Assembly: GCA_030913685.1 (NCBI GenBank) | Contig: CP133187.1 | Coordinates: 1,203,501-1,267,500, forward strand | From: Oscillospiraceae bacterium MB24-C1 | GTDB taxonomy: Bacteria > Bacillota > Clostridia > Oscillospirales > Ruminococcaceae | Length of the DNA: 64,000 bases | Direction: 5' to 3' | Shown: positions 16,551 to 25,957 of the stretch, piece after piece | Layout: each line of letters begins with the position of its first letter | How positions within the stretch are numbered: the stretch's first letter is position 1 | Made by a program: the position numbers and the translations under genes | Notes under the pieces: generated by a model | What the model was told of the DNA's origin: nothing | Seen by the model: the letters and a program-made list of their open reading frames with translations, nothing else | Database searches by the model: none

Positions 16551-19007
16551 CTACCTTTCTTGTAATGCCAACCTTCTTTTAATCTCGTCTACTATCCGCC
16601 GAGAATTGTCCTTATCATTGACTGACATATCATAAAACATGCTGCGAATCTCACGTCGAGCGGTGCCGTCTTTTTGCGGGTCTTCAACATATGTGACAAT
16701 GGCGCTGAGCACCTCTTCCCACGTTTTGGCCTTGATGCCCGGCGTAACACTGTCGTAATCAAAATCCATTTGTGTGTCGTGCTTTGTATACGCTTCAAAG
16801 TCATAATTAAAGTAGATGATAGGGCGGTCCAGTAAAACAAAATCGTTTGCAATGGAAGAATAGTCCGAGATTAAAACAGAATATCGCCCTAATGTTTGAT
16901 AAACATCCTTCTCCGTATCAATTTGGATGCGATCATACGCTTCCGCCAATCGCGCCAGTCTCTCCCCGTAACTTCGCCATGTGTGGGGATGCAACCGGAT
17001 GGTCAGATTGGCATTGAGCGCCTGCATGGTTTCTTGAATTTGCACCGCCGCATCAATAATATACTGCACCATTTCCTTTTCCTTTGTTGCATTCCAGCGG
17101 TATGTTGGCGCATACAGAATCCGGCATACGTCGGTATCTCTTTGTGTCTGATGAATGAAAATATTCCTCGGGAAGCCACAAACAAAGCACTGTTCCGGCT
17201 TAATATTCAAAGGTGCGGCAAACTGGCCGATCTGAAGCGGCCCCGGGCAGATGACCATAAACCACTTTTCAAACAGCTCTCGAAAATAGGCATGGCGTAT
17301 ATACTTCATCTTTTTTATCAGGCGCTGCACCGCGTTATCCGTTTGGGCAGGCAAAATATCATCGCTGTATTCAGCCCCCGGCACAGTGGTACTCTTAACT
17401 AAATTTTTAGTGGATTTTAGGCCAACGCCATGCCAAAGCTGAACAATCTTTAAATTGTCATTTAAGCCCGAAAGCGCATCATAATCCGACATTCTGTAAT
17501 GATCTGTCACCGCAATCGCCGCACGCGACACAATGCTGCGACATCGGCGTGTTCTCATCATAAGCACCGGCTTATTTTCAGATTGCAACTGATCGAAAAT
17601 ACTTTGATCCATCGTCAACCAATAAGCCGTGATCTCAGGGTGGTGCGCCAAAACATACTCATAAAAATATTTGGTGTTGTCAACGTAAGTCTTTTTATTA
17701 AAGCCGGAAAACACCCAAATGTCAGCGCGCTTGGGAACCAGCGTATTTTTCCAATAGAGTGCCAAGGAAATGATGTTTCTCAGCTTGCCCTTAAGCCATT
17801 TCAGTCCCTTTATAACCTTTTCTGTTTTACGAAACAGCCACACAATAGGCCTAAGCAGATTTCGATAATACCGATTGCGCACGACTAATTTGTAACCTTC
17901 CCAACTATAGGCGCGTGTCAGTGCTCTTGAATCGTGATAAAAAGAGATGTACGAGCGCAAAACAATCTTTGCCGCTTCGGGGTGATCCGTAAATAAAGTC
18001 GCCACTGCTTCGCTGTCATCTCGCGCAATGACCGCCTTTAAATAATTGGTAGCTTCCAGTTTTATCCTGTTTTCGATTTGAATTTTGCAATAGTCGCCGT
18101 AATGCTTCTCAAAAAACGTCAATAAATCTGTGAGCACCAGTATCCAATTCAGTCTGGTTTTTACAAAGTGTTCATTCTTGCTTTTAAACATGATAATACC
18201 AACATCACTTCGCCTGTATGCTGATACGACATCCGGCAGCAAAGACAGCTTGCCTAATCCTAATTGCATCATCATGATGGGATGGTCGCCAAAAACGCGC
18301 GTATAATACGTGTCCGGAATAGGCAGGTCATAATTCCACCTAAACAGCATGGTGGAAGTGTGCGCCGGTCCATTGGAAATATAGGAAGCAGCAGTCCATT
18401 CCCTTTGGTCCTTGTTAATTTCGGGCATACTGTGCGGAATTAACCGACGTCCTTTCGAATCAGGCGCATAGTGCGAATTTAAGTACCACTGGTCATCCGC
18501 TATAATTTCAGCGTTGCAAAAACAGGCGCGGTATTGATGATGCGTCTGCATATAATCAACCTGCTTTTGCAGCTTATATTCATCCGTCCAATAATCATCA
18601 CCCTCGCAAAAGGCAATATACGGGCTGGTGGCGCGCTGGCACATATCAATCAAGTTGCGCTGTGCCCCCACATTCTCCTCCCGAATAAAAGGGACAATAA
18701 TATCGGGGTATTTCGCCGCATATTCCCGCACAATATCGGCTGTGCTATCGGGACCGCAGTCCTCCCCCACGAACACCTTAAATTTAAAATCGGTTTTTTG
18801 CATGAGAAAGCTATCGAGTGCCTGCGCAATGTATTCCTCATGATTATAGGTAATGCAAACAACGGTCACCATCGTGTCGTCGTTCTGGATGCTTTTTTGT
18901 TCGGTTAAAGTCGGTTTGCCATCTTCCGCCGCAAATTGGCGCGCGGCTTCTACCGCATAACTCGCGAGCGAAACCTTTCGTTGAATATCCATTGTCTGAT
19001 CACGCAT
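16551..19007 (-). CDS. Bifunctional glycosyltransferase family 2 / CDP-glycerol glycerophosphotransferase
   Basis: An 818-residue fusion. Residues about 45-330 are a GT-A family 2 transferase (VTVVCITYNHEEYI, VGEDCGPDST, FCEGDDYWTDEYKLQKQVD). Residues about 430-810 are a TagB/TagF-type domain: VQLWHGVGLKSTK, RLHPHTW, DYSSIANDFVLLDRPIIYFNYD. The second half would transfer glycerol-phosphate from CDP-glycerol; the first would add a sugar. Having both in one chain suggests alternating sugar and glycerol-phosphate units. The GT2 half is paralogous to the gene at 21008-21973. Confidence 0.9.
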   Translation of the reverse strand: MRDQTMDIQRKVSLASYAVEAARQFAAEDGKPTLTEQKSIQNDDTMVTVVCITYNHEEYIAQALDSFLMQKTDFKFKVFVGEDCGPDSTADIVREYAAKYPDIIVPFIREENVGAQRNLIDMCQRATSPYIAFCEGDDYWTDEYKLQKQVDYMQTHHQYRACFCNAEIIADDQWYLNSHYAPDSKGRRLIPHSMPEINKDQREWTAASYISNGPAHTSTMLFRWNYDLPIPDTYYTRVFGDHPIMMMQLGLGKLSLLPDVVSAYRRSDVGIIMFKSKNEHFVKTRLNWILVLTDLLTFFEKHYGDYCKIQIENRIKLEATNYLKAVIARDDSEAVATLFTDHPEAAKIVLRSYISFYHDSRALTRAYSWEGYKLVVRNRYYRNLLRPIVWLFRKTEKVIKGLKWLKGKLRNIISLALYWKNTLVPKRADIWVFSGFNKKTYVDNTKYFYEYVLAHHPEITAYWLTMDQSIFDQLQSENKPVLMMRTRRCRSIVSRAAIAVTDHYRMSDYDALSGLNDNLKIVQLWHGVGLKSTKNLVKSTTVPGAEYSDDILPAQTDNAVQRLIKKMKYIRHAYFRELFEKWFMVICPGPLQIGQFAAPLNIKPEQCFVCGFPRNIFIHQTQRDTDVCRILYAPTYRWNATKEKEMVQYIIDAAVQIQETMQALNANLTIRLHPHTWRSYGERLARLAEAYDRIQIDTEKDVYQTLGRYSVLISDYSSIANDFVLLDRPIIYFNYDFEAYTKHDTQMDFDYDSVTPGIKAKTWEEVLSAIVTYVEDPQKDGTARREIRSMFYDMSVNDKDNSRRIVDEIKRRLALQER

Positions 19008-19029
19008 TTCAAAATCTACTCCTGTGTAT

Positions 19030-19893
19030 TTAATCTTCCAGCGACAGCAAATACTGCCCGTAATCGGTCATGCGCAACACATCACCCAGCCTGTGCAGCT
19101 GCTCTGTGGTAATAAAACCGCGCCGCCACGCAATCTCCTCAATACAAGAAATATAAAAGCCCTGCCGCGCCTGCACCACTTCGACGTATTCAGCCGCCTG
19201 CAGCATACCCTCGGGCGTACCGGTATCCAGCCACGCCATGCCGCGACCCATCAAGACAACCTTGAGTTCACCTCGCTGTAAATAAGCATTATTGACAGCT
19301 GTAATCTCAAGTTCTCCGCGGGCGGAGGGCTCAATGCCTTTTGCTATTTCCACCACACTGTTGTCGTAGAAATAAAGCCCCGGTACCGCAAATTGAGACT
19401 TCGGCTTTTTTGGTTTTTCCTCAATCGAATGTACATTAAAGTGCTCGTCAAAAGCCACCACGCCAAAATCGGTCGGATTTTTGACCGGATAGCCGAAAAT
19501 CGTCGCGCCGGAAAGCTCTTTTTGTGCGCGTCTGAGCGTTGCGGTAAAATCCTGTCCATAAAAGACATTGTCGCCCAAAATTAAGCAAACCTGTTCGCCA
19601 GCAATGAACTCCTCACCCAGAATAAAGGCCTCCGCCAACCCGCGGGGCTGCTCCTGCACCTTATATTCAATCGAAACGCCGATGCGAGAACCATCTCCCA
19701 AAAGGCGCTGATAATTATGGATGTCCTCCGGTGTGGAGATCAACAATATCTCCCGAATACCCGCCAGCAACAGCACCGAAAGCGGATAGTAAATCAGCGG
19801 CTTGTCATAGATAGGCAGCAGCTGTTTAGAGACCGCGAGCGTCATCGGGTAAAGCCGCGTGCCCCTTCCGCCCGCCAGAATTATGCCCTTCAT
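19030..19893 (-). CDS. rfbA: Glucose-1-phosphate thymidylyltransferase
   Basis: A 287-residue nucleotidyltransferase with [19 protein letters not shown] at the start, then [26 protein letters not shown] and [10 protein letters not shown]. It makes dTDP-glucose for RfbB. The ATG at 19893 overlaps the aminotransferase stop by four bases (ATGA) and has GGAGGG upstream; the in-frame codon at 19920 would add nine residues before the glycine-rich motif. Confidence 0.95.
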   Translation of the reverse strand: MKGIILAGGRGTRLYPMTLAVSKQLLPIYDKPLIYYPLSVLLLAGIREILLISTPEDIHNYQRLLGDGSRIGVSIEYKVQEQPRGLAEAFILGEEFIAGEQVCLILGDNVFYGQDFTATLRRAQKELSGATIFGYPVKNPTDFGVVAFDEHFNVHSIEEKPKKPKSQFAVPGLYFYDNSVVEIAKGIEPSARGELEITAVNNAYLQRGELKVVLMGRGMAWLDTGTPEGMLQAAEYVEVVQARQGFYISCIEEIAWRRGFITTEQLHRLGDVLRMTDYGQYLLSLED

Positions 19894-20999
19894 CTTTTTC
19901 CCTCCAAGATCGCGCAACAAATGTATTCCGCGTCGTCAACCGTCATATCCGAGTAGAGCGGAAGCGTCAGAACCCGCTCCGCCATCCTCTCCGCCACCGG
20001 CGTGCCTTGCAAGGGAAATCTGCCCTTATAGCAGCGAAAATGGCTCGTGAGTGGATAAAAATATTTTCTCGGGAAAATATTTTTATCCTGCAGGCGTTCG
20101 CATAGAGCGTCCCTATCCTCTCCGAAAAGTACGGGGTCGACAACTACGGGGAAATAGGCGTAGTTCGGCTTTACATCCGGTCGCTCGGGGCAAAGATAAA
20201 AGCCAGGTATACCACTCAGCAGCGCCCGGTAACGCGCAACCACCTGCGCGCGCCTTGCAATCTGATCTTTGACATGCCGCAAATTACACAGCCCCATTGC
20301 CGCCTGAAATTCGTTCATTTTAGCGTTGCCGCCAATCTCTCCAACATCCTCAGCGGTATACTGGCCGAAGTTCTTGAGCGCCATAAGCTTCTTCATAGTC
20401 GCTTCGTCGTGACAGGCCAGTCCGCCACCTTCAATGGTATGAAAAACCTTCGTCGCGTGGAAGCTGAACATCGACAGATCGCCAAAACAGCCGATGCACG
20501 TTCCGTCTAGCTCCTCACCAAAGGCGTGGGCTGCGTCGTAAAGCACTTTTAGTCCGTGCTTTCGCGCAATTTCTTCAATTTCTTTGACCGCGCAGGGGTT
20601 GCCGTATACATGTACCGGCAAAATCGCCGAGGTCTTTGGTGTAATAAGTGCTTCAATTTTGGCGGCATCCATTGTAAAATCCACCGGAGAAATATCGCAG
20701 AATACCGGCGTCAGTCCGTTTTGAACAATGGCCTGCGTGGTGGAAGCAAAAGTAAACGGCGTTGTGATAACCTCGCCTGTTAACTCCATAGAAGCCAGAG
20801 CCAGCTCCAGCGCCAGATGTCCGTTCGTAAAAAGCGCCATATAAGGCACCTTTAAAAAGTCGCACAGCGCCCGCTCAAGCCGTTGATGGCGGCTGCCCAT
20901 GTTGGTCAGCCAGCGGTTCTCCCAAATAGGCGCAATTTCTTTAACATATTCCTCCATTGGTGGCATAGAAGATCTGGTAACCGGTATTGGTTCATGCAT
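19890..20999 (-). CDS. DegT/DnrJ/EryC1/StrS-family nucleotide-sugar aminotransferase
   Basis: A 369-residue PLP enzyme. The lysine that binds PLP lies in [17 protein letters not shown] (about residue 180), after YDAAHAFG. With RfbA and RfbB alongside and no rfbC/rfbD, the likely substrate is dTDP-4-keto-6-deoxyglucose, giving dTDP-4-amino-4,6-dideoxyglucose; the sequence resembles VioA-type 4-aminotransferases from memory. A 3-aminotransferase would need a ketoisomerase, which is absent from the operon. No acetyltransferase gene is seen. Confidence 0.88.
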   Translation of the reverse strand: MHEPIPVTRSSMPPMEEYVKEIAPIWENRWLTNMGSRHQRLERALCDFLKVPYMALFTNGHLALELALASMELTGEVITTPFTFASTTQAIVQNGLTPVFCDISPVDFTMDAAKIEALITPKTSAILPVHVYGNPCAVKEIEEIARKHGLKVLYDAAHAFGEELDGTCIGCFGDLSMFSFHATKVFHTIEGGGLACHDEATMKKLMALKNFGQYTAEDVGEIGGNAKMNEFQAAMGLCNLRHVKDQIARRAQVVARYRALLSGIPGFYLCPERPDVKPNYAYFPVVVDPVLFGEDRDALCERLQDKNIFPRKYFYPLTSHFRCYKGRFPLQGTPVAERMAERVLTLPLYSDMTVDDAEYICCAILEGKR

Positions 21000-21007
21000 A
21001 TATTCAG

Positions 21008-21973
21008 TCAGCTCCCTTGCTTTTGTTTTTCTCTCAATTTACGAATCACGCCTGCTGGCAGCGCAAGAAGATAATCAAGCGGCTGACCTTCGCGCAAAAT
21101 TTGGCGTACCAGCTCAAAGCCCTCCGCACTAGGATGCCTTAATGCTGCCCAAACAGCGCTGACAAAAAGCGCCTTCTTATGCGATAAAAAACCACCATCC
21201 ACTCCCAGCACCCGGCAAGCGTAGGCCTCCAGCTTTTTGGTGTAGTCATAATCTTCCCGAATTCGGTTGGGATTGCGCGTGTAAGCGACCGCCGTCGCAT
21301 TGCTGCCTTCCGATTTACACGGACAACGATAGCAGCTCATCGTGTCGGACAGCTGGGAAATAGTCCCTTGCGAGGCGAGCAGCAAGCACAGCGATCGGTC
21401 TCCGATAAGCGGATGTATTGTTATAAGCGACTCGTAAGCCCCACCGGAATTTAAGAAAACATTGCAATGCAGCAGCGTGCTTGTGTGGCCCGGTAGCACA
21501 AGGCCATGAAAATCCTCAAGCGTGTACCGTTCCTTTTGGGCTATCCAGCTTAGATACTGGCTTTCGTGCGGATGTCCTAGCTCGTCCACAATGTGGCACC
21601 TGTGAGTGCAGCCAATGTAGTCGGGATACGCCGCCAGAAAATCTACCTGCTTTTGCAGCTTATGAACATCACACCAGTAGTCGTCGCCCTCAAGATAAGC
21701 GAGATATGCGCCGCATGCCCGGTTCTGTAAGTCGTATAGATTTCTGGTAGCGCCCATATTATGTGGTCTTAAAACGGGCTGAATCCGGGGCTCATTTTGT
21801 GCCAGATCAAGAATGATCTGCGCCGTACCGTCCTGAGAAGCATCATCGCCCACCAGAATTTCAAATTGAAAATCAGTCTGCTGCGCCAAGATGCTATTAA
21901 GTGCCTGACGGATATAGCGCGCGTGGTTGTAAGAAATCACCAACACGCTGACTGCAATAGACTCCTGCTCCAT
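21008..21973 (-). CDS. Glycosyltransferase family 2
   Basis: A 321-residue GT-A transferase with SVLVISYNHARYIRQALNSIL, VGDDASQDGT (nucleotide-binding aspartates) and LEGDDYWCDVHKLQKQVDF. The last block is nearly the same as in the bifunctional protein at 16551-19007, so one arose by duplication. The family divergence prevents naming donor or acceptor. The product adds one sugar of the polymer or linkage unit on the cytoplasmic face. Confidence 0.9.
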   Translation of the reverse strand: MEQESIAVSVLVISYNHARYIRQALNSILAQQTDFQFEILVGDDASQDGTAQIILDLAQNEPRIQPVLRPHNMGATRNLYDLQNRACGAYLAYLEGDDYWCDVHKLQKQVDFLAAYPDYIGCTHRCHIVDELGHPHESQYLSWIAQKERYTLEDFHGLVLPGHTSTLLHCNVFLNSGGAYESLITIHPLIGDRSLCLLLASQGTISQLSDTMSCYRCPCKSEGSNATAVAYTRNPNRIREDYDYTKKLEAYACRVLGVDGGFLSHKKALFVSAVWAALRHPSAEGFELVRQILREGQPLDYLLALPAGVIRKLREKQKQGS

Positions 21974-21992
21974 AAAGATTCTTAAGAAGCGC

Positions 21993-23003
21993 CTAACGCT
22001 TTGCTCCTATTCTTTTAAACTTTTCGTATTGCCCAAGCCCAACCTTGAGACGGTTCAATATGGCCAGGCAGTGTGCTTTTTTTCGTACTGCCAGCCAATA
22101 GTCGGACGCTTCGGTTTGCAGATATACCTGCCAGAGCGCGGCAAGTCGACGCCCTTCGCTACGATCCTCCACATACATATACAAGGTAGTAAAGTGGTCT
22201 CCTACGCCTCTTTTAATCCGTTCAAAGCAGTAGTCAAGCACGTTTTGGCCCGCGCCGTCCCGCTTAGCCGCATAGTAGGCTGGTATCAAGCGGAGTAGTA
22301 CCCTCTCACGATGTTCGTGATATTTCGCTCTATTTTTGGGTGATGTGCTCTGCGCCGGATTCGCCACCTGATATCGATAGATGTCAAAATCATAATAGAT
22401 TACATTTTTGGCATGCAAATAAGGCAGAATGACGTATTCCTCGTCGACAAAAAACATTTTGTCCTGCATATAAAAGGCGCTGGAACGAAGCAACTCAGTC
22501 CGATAAGACGTATTGTGAATGCTTGGCAGCGTTTTTAACGGCCCGGCGAAGGAGGTGGTCGCCACATCATAGGCCACGCCCTGCTGCGCAGCTCGTACCG
22601 GCGTCATCTGGCCATTTTGCATATTAACAATTTGGTAGTCGGTGAGCACAACATCAGCATCGCAGTTTTCAAGTGCCTCTAAAAGTTCGATCAACGCGGG
22701 GGTATTCACCCAATCGTCGGCATCGACAATACGGAAATACTGACCTTGCGCCGCCGCTAACGCCTGATTGATAGACGAGCCATAGCCGCGGCTATCCCGA
22801 TCGATCAACCGAAAAATCCTCGGGTATTTTGACACATAGCTTTCTATAATCTGCTTGGAGGAATCCTCCGACGCATTGTTAAGGCAAATGACCTCTAAGC
22901 GATCAAATAGTCGCTCGTCACAATAAGTAGCAAGATTCTTATCTAACCATTGTGCCATATTAAAAGTCGGTACCGCAATGGTTAAAATGACAGAAGCAGT
23001 CAT
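21993..23003 (-). CDS. Glycosyltransferase family 2
   Basis: A 336-residue GT-A transferase. Motifs are LTIAVPTFNMAQWLDKNL, CLNNASEDSS and RIVDADDWVN; the DxD is in VDADD. The ATG at 23003 has GAGGAGG upstream and overlaps the preceding stop as ATGA; the frame also continues to 23048 inside the neighbour. Substrates cannot be read from the sequence. Confidence 0.9.
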   Translation of the reverse strand: MTASVILTIAVPTFNMAQWLDKNLATYCDERLFDRLEVICLNNASEDSSKQIIESYVSKYPRIFRLIDRDSRGYGSSINQALAAAQGQYFRIVDADDWVNTPALIELLEALENCDADVVLTDYQIVNMQNGQMTPVRAAQQGVAYDVATTSFAGPLKTLPSIHNTSYRTELLRSSAFYMQDKMFFVDEEYVILPYLHAKNVIYYDFDIYRYQVANPAQSTSPKNRAKYHEHRERVLLRLIPAYYAAKRDGAGQNVLDYCFERIKRGVGDHFTTLYMYVEDRSEGRRLAALWQVYLQTEASDYWLAVRKKAHCLAILNRLKVGLGQYEKFKRIGAKR

Positions 23004-23824
23004 AAAAATTTCCTCCTCTTTCGGGCTTCCCGCTTTCGCCGTAGCCAATTTAGCATCGGTAACGGCAGCAGCCCAACGATTAGTGGTTTGACGACATATG
23101 GCAAGGCTTGCGGCAGCATGCCCAAATTTCCAAACCGGATAAGCCGAACCGTGGCCTCGTTGATACGAAAACGATATTTTCTGCGCCTTTCTTCCACGCC
23201 AGCCATAGAATAATCGAACAAAAACTCCTGCAGGTTCGCCCCCTTGAACCCCAAATGATAAAGACGCAGAAGCAGATCATAATCCTCACAAAGCAGGCAG
23301 TATTTTTTCTCACAATAACTACCTGCCATTTCCAGCACCTCACGGCGAAAAAGCAACGTTGGATGAATATACGGCATAACGAAGAGAAAATCCCGCGGTT
23401 TCGGAAACTCCGGGAGAACAAACGGTGTTATCGCACATGTATTAAATACACGATTAATATTGCATCCTACAAAAGCAATCTCAGGATGCCGCACCAGATA
23501 ATCGTACTGTCTCTCAAACCGCTGAGGGTGCGAAAAATCGTCATCGTCCATTCGGGCGATAAACCGGCCCGTAGCGCGGGTCAAACAAAAGTTTAGTTTC
23601 TGCGGCAGCGTAATAGCATCCCCTCGCCGCATAAGCCTAATGCGCGCATCTTTTTCTGCCATACGCTCAAGCAGGCCCTGAGCCGGTACGCTGGAACCGT
23701 CGTCACAAATAAGAAGCTCAAAGTCGCTAAAGCTCTGATCTAAAATAGAACACACCGCGCGCTCTAACGGCGCTGTTTCGGATTTAACAAAGTAAACCCC
23801 CATTATAACTGAAATAAGCGGCAT
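23000..23824 (-). CDS. Glycosyltransferase family 2
   Basis: A 274-residue GT-A transferase: ISVIMGVYFVKSE, LLICDDGSS and the metal-binding ARMDDDDFSHPQRF. The C-terminus is rich in Arg/Lys (LNWLRRKREARKRRKFL), which may help it bind the membrane surface. It is translationally coupled to the next gene. It follows glf, so it could be the galactofuranosyltransferase, but that is only positional inference. Confidence 0.9.
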   Translation of the reverse strand: MPLISVIMGVYFVKSETAPLERAVCSILDQSFSDFELLICDDGSSVPAQGLLERMAEKDARIRLMRRGDAITLPQKLNFCLTRATGRFIARMDDDDFSHPQRFERQYDYLVRHPEIAFVGCNINRVFNTCAITPFVLPEFPKPRDFLFVMPYIHPTLLFRREVLEMAGSYCEKKYCLLCEDYDLLLRLYHLGFKGANLQEFLFDYSMAGVEERRRKYRFRINEATVRLIRFGNLGMLPQALPYVVKPLIVGLLPLPMLNWLRRKREARKRRKFL

Positions 23825-23849
23825 AGCGCCTCTCCCATCAATAAGATAT

Positions 23850-24953
23850 CTATAGCTCTAGCTCAACCTTCACCCTATTCAGCGCAGCTTCAACCACCTG
23901 ATCCATATTATAATATCGGTATTGCGCCAATCTTCCACAAAAAACGACGTTCTTTTCATGCTTAGCCAGTTGGCAATAACGCTCATAGACCTGTTGATTT
24001 TTCGAGTCGTTTACCGGATAATACGGCTCCTGCCCGGGTTCCCACGCCACAGAATATTCCCGCGTGACAATGGTATGCGGTTGCTCTCCAAACTGAAAAT
24101 GCTTATGCTCTATGCTGCGGGTATAAGGCGTATCGCTATCAGTAAAGTTCATGACCGCAACACCTTGATAATTGGGTAAGTTATAGCAGCTATCTTCAAA
24201 CCGCAGACTGCGGTAAGCAAGTTGCCCCAGCCCATAATCGAAATAACGGTCAATCGTTCCTGTATAAATAATGCGCTTTGCTATTTTATTAAAGAACACC
24301 CGGTCCTGAAAATAATCGGTTTGTAGGCGTACCTCGCTGTTTTGCAGCATTTTTTCTACAAGCGCGGTATATCCGTCGACAGGAATGCCTTGATACGGAT
24401 CGTTAAAATAATTATTGTCGTAGGTAAAACGCAACGGAATTCTTCGAACAATAAAAGCCGGCAACTCATGGCAGGCCTGTCCCCATTGCTTTTCGGTATA
24501 GCCCTTGATAAGCTTTTCATAAATGTCAGGGCCAACAAGTGAAAGGGCCTGCTCCTCAAGATTCCGGGGTTCATGCGGATATACCATGCGCTCATTTTCA
24601 AGACGTCGCAGGGCCTGCTGAGGCATGAGCGTCCCCCACAATTGATAAAATGTGTTCATATTAAAGGGCAAATTGTAGAGCTCTCCCTTGTAATTGGCGA
24701 TCGGACTGTTAATAAAATGATTAAACTCACCAAACTGGTTGATATACGCCCATATTTCCTTCTTAGATGTATGAAAGATGTGTGCACCGTAGCGATGAAC
24801 AAGAATACCATTTTGAGACTCATCATAGATATTGCCCGCAATATGCCCGCGTTTTTCAATCACTAAACAGCGCTTGCCTTTTTTAGAAAGCTCATGGGCA
24901 AATACCGCACCTGTAATACCACCGCCAACAATTAAATAGTCGTATTGGGGCAC
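23850..24953 (-). CDS. glf: UDP-galactopyranose mutase
   Basis: A 367-residue flavoprotein, the family length. The FAD-binding motif YLIVGGGITGAVFAHEL opens the chain, followed by RYGAHIFHTS and YTEKQWG, all typical of Glf. It interconverts UDP-galactopyranose and UDP-galactofuranose, so the polymer probably contains galactofuranose. It starts with GTG after GGGAGGG and is the first gene of the operon. Confidence 0.95.
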   Translation of the reverse strand: MPQYDYLIVGGGITGAVFAHELSKKGKRCLVIEKRGHIAGNIYDESQNGILVHRYGAHIFHTSKKEIWAYINQFGEFNHFINSPIANYKGELYNLPFNMNTFYQLWGTLMPQQALRRLENERMVYPHEPRNLEEQALSLVGPDIYEKLIKGYTEKQWGQACHELPAFIVRRIPLRFTYDNNYFNDPYQGIPVDGYTALVEKMLQNSEVRLQTDYFQDRVFFNKIAKRIIYTGTIDRYFDYGLGQLAYRSLRFEDSCYNLPNYQGVAVMNFTDSDTPYTRSIEHKHFQFGEQPHTIVTREYSVAWEPGQEPYYPVNDSKNQQVYERYCQLAKHEKNVVFCGRLAQYRYYNMDQVVEAALNRVKVELEL

Positions 24954-25002
24954 AGAAAACCCTCCCGTTCTAACCGACTAAAAGCCAGCAAATACTTTTA
25001 CT

Positions 25003-25031
25003 ATATTACACGCAATTCGGTAATTTGTAAA
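25003..25031 (-). promoter_or_regulatory. Sigma-A promoter of the polymer operon
   Basis: On the minus strand TTTACA (25031-25026) and TAATAT (25008-25003) are separated by 17 bp, 50 bp before the glf start. Since the twelve genes are tightly packed, this may drive a single transcript of about 12.9 kb ending at the palindrome at 12143. Confidence 0.6.
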
Positions 25032-25431
25032 GGAGCCCAGTATTTGAAAAATATCGGCATCCTCTGCGTGATACCAAAATACAATGTCCTCTATATACTA
25101 TCATTTAGAGGTCTATTGTCTGCAGAGGGAGAAAGATTTGAGTGTCATATCAGGGCGAAAGAATTCTATCTGTAACACCACAATCCGGCGCAAGTATGGG
25201 TACTTGCGCCGGGTGCATTGCGTTAGTCCCGAAAATACCCATGAAGATGCTGCGCAGCACCCGCCGGGCGATTATGCTAGCTAAGATGAAACTGATGATG
25301 TATACGACGGTGGAATATTAAACAACTCCTCAATAACAATCAATTTTATGGCATAAGTATACATTGGTGCTATACGGCTGGTGCGTGTTCCGTTACGCTA
25401 CAAACGCCCCGCCGCAAATGGTTCTTCGGCT
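25032..25431. other. Gap between polymer operon promoter and decayed genes
   Basis: About 400 bases without a supported gene. The one clear structure is the hairpin at 25185-25212. Small frames here lack ribosome sites and family features. It separates the polymer operon from the replication/recombination half of the element. Confidence 0.5.
25185..25212. repeat. Perfect 12-bp hairpin
   Basis: Arms CCGGCGCAAGTA and TACTTGCGCCGG enclose TGGG. Neither strand has a T tract after it, so it is a poor terminator. It could be a protein-binding site, a replication or mobilisation structure, or a relic. Confidence 0.5.
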
Positions 25432-25957
25432 TTACAACAAATCCTCTATATCGCATTGATCATACCCGCAGTCGATCAACAGCGCGATATCGTCTGGAGA
25501 AATGCCCATAGCCGTAGCGGAGGACAGTAAAGCATCCAGCGGCGTGTCCTCTCTGTACGATGTTGGATACATCAAGTTTCCCCAATTATACAGATCATCT
25601 CGTAGACCAAAGCGGGAATAAGCAGCCGCCTGATATAAATGCGACGTATCAAACTTTCCCCAGTGACAATCTCCCTGCTTATCAATTTGCAGAATGTCAC
25701 CGCATTCAAAAGTGATATTTCTGTATAGCATTTTATTGAGCTTTAACCGATGTATTACCCGCTTCATAATCTGTTCGGTGGAGGCGTACAGACCGGTAGA
25801 TGACGAGCGGGCTTGTCCCTTTTATAAAAGATAAAGTGCCGTTTACATCCAGTATTGTAAAGGTGAAAGAACCCTCGACCCGCTCGGCTGCCTGTTGCAG
25901 CGCGGCGAGGTCGAGAGTGTTGTGCTGTTCCAAAAGCTGAACCGCGACATACATCCT
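25432..25957 (-). pseudogene. Class II glutamine amidotransferase-like gene, decayed
   Basis: Two overlapping frames encode successive parts of one protein. The first (from 25954) contains QAAERVEGSFTFTILD and SFIKGTSPLVIY, a glutamine-amidotransferase-like core. The second (to 25432) continues with GLYASTEQIMKRVIHR, a middle region FECGDILQIDKQG and the tail DCGYDQCDIEDLL. The switch between frames lies near 25800, implying a one-base indel. The N-terminal catalytic part is missing and its place is taken by the end of the amidoligase remnant. Confidence 0.7.
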
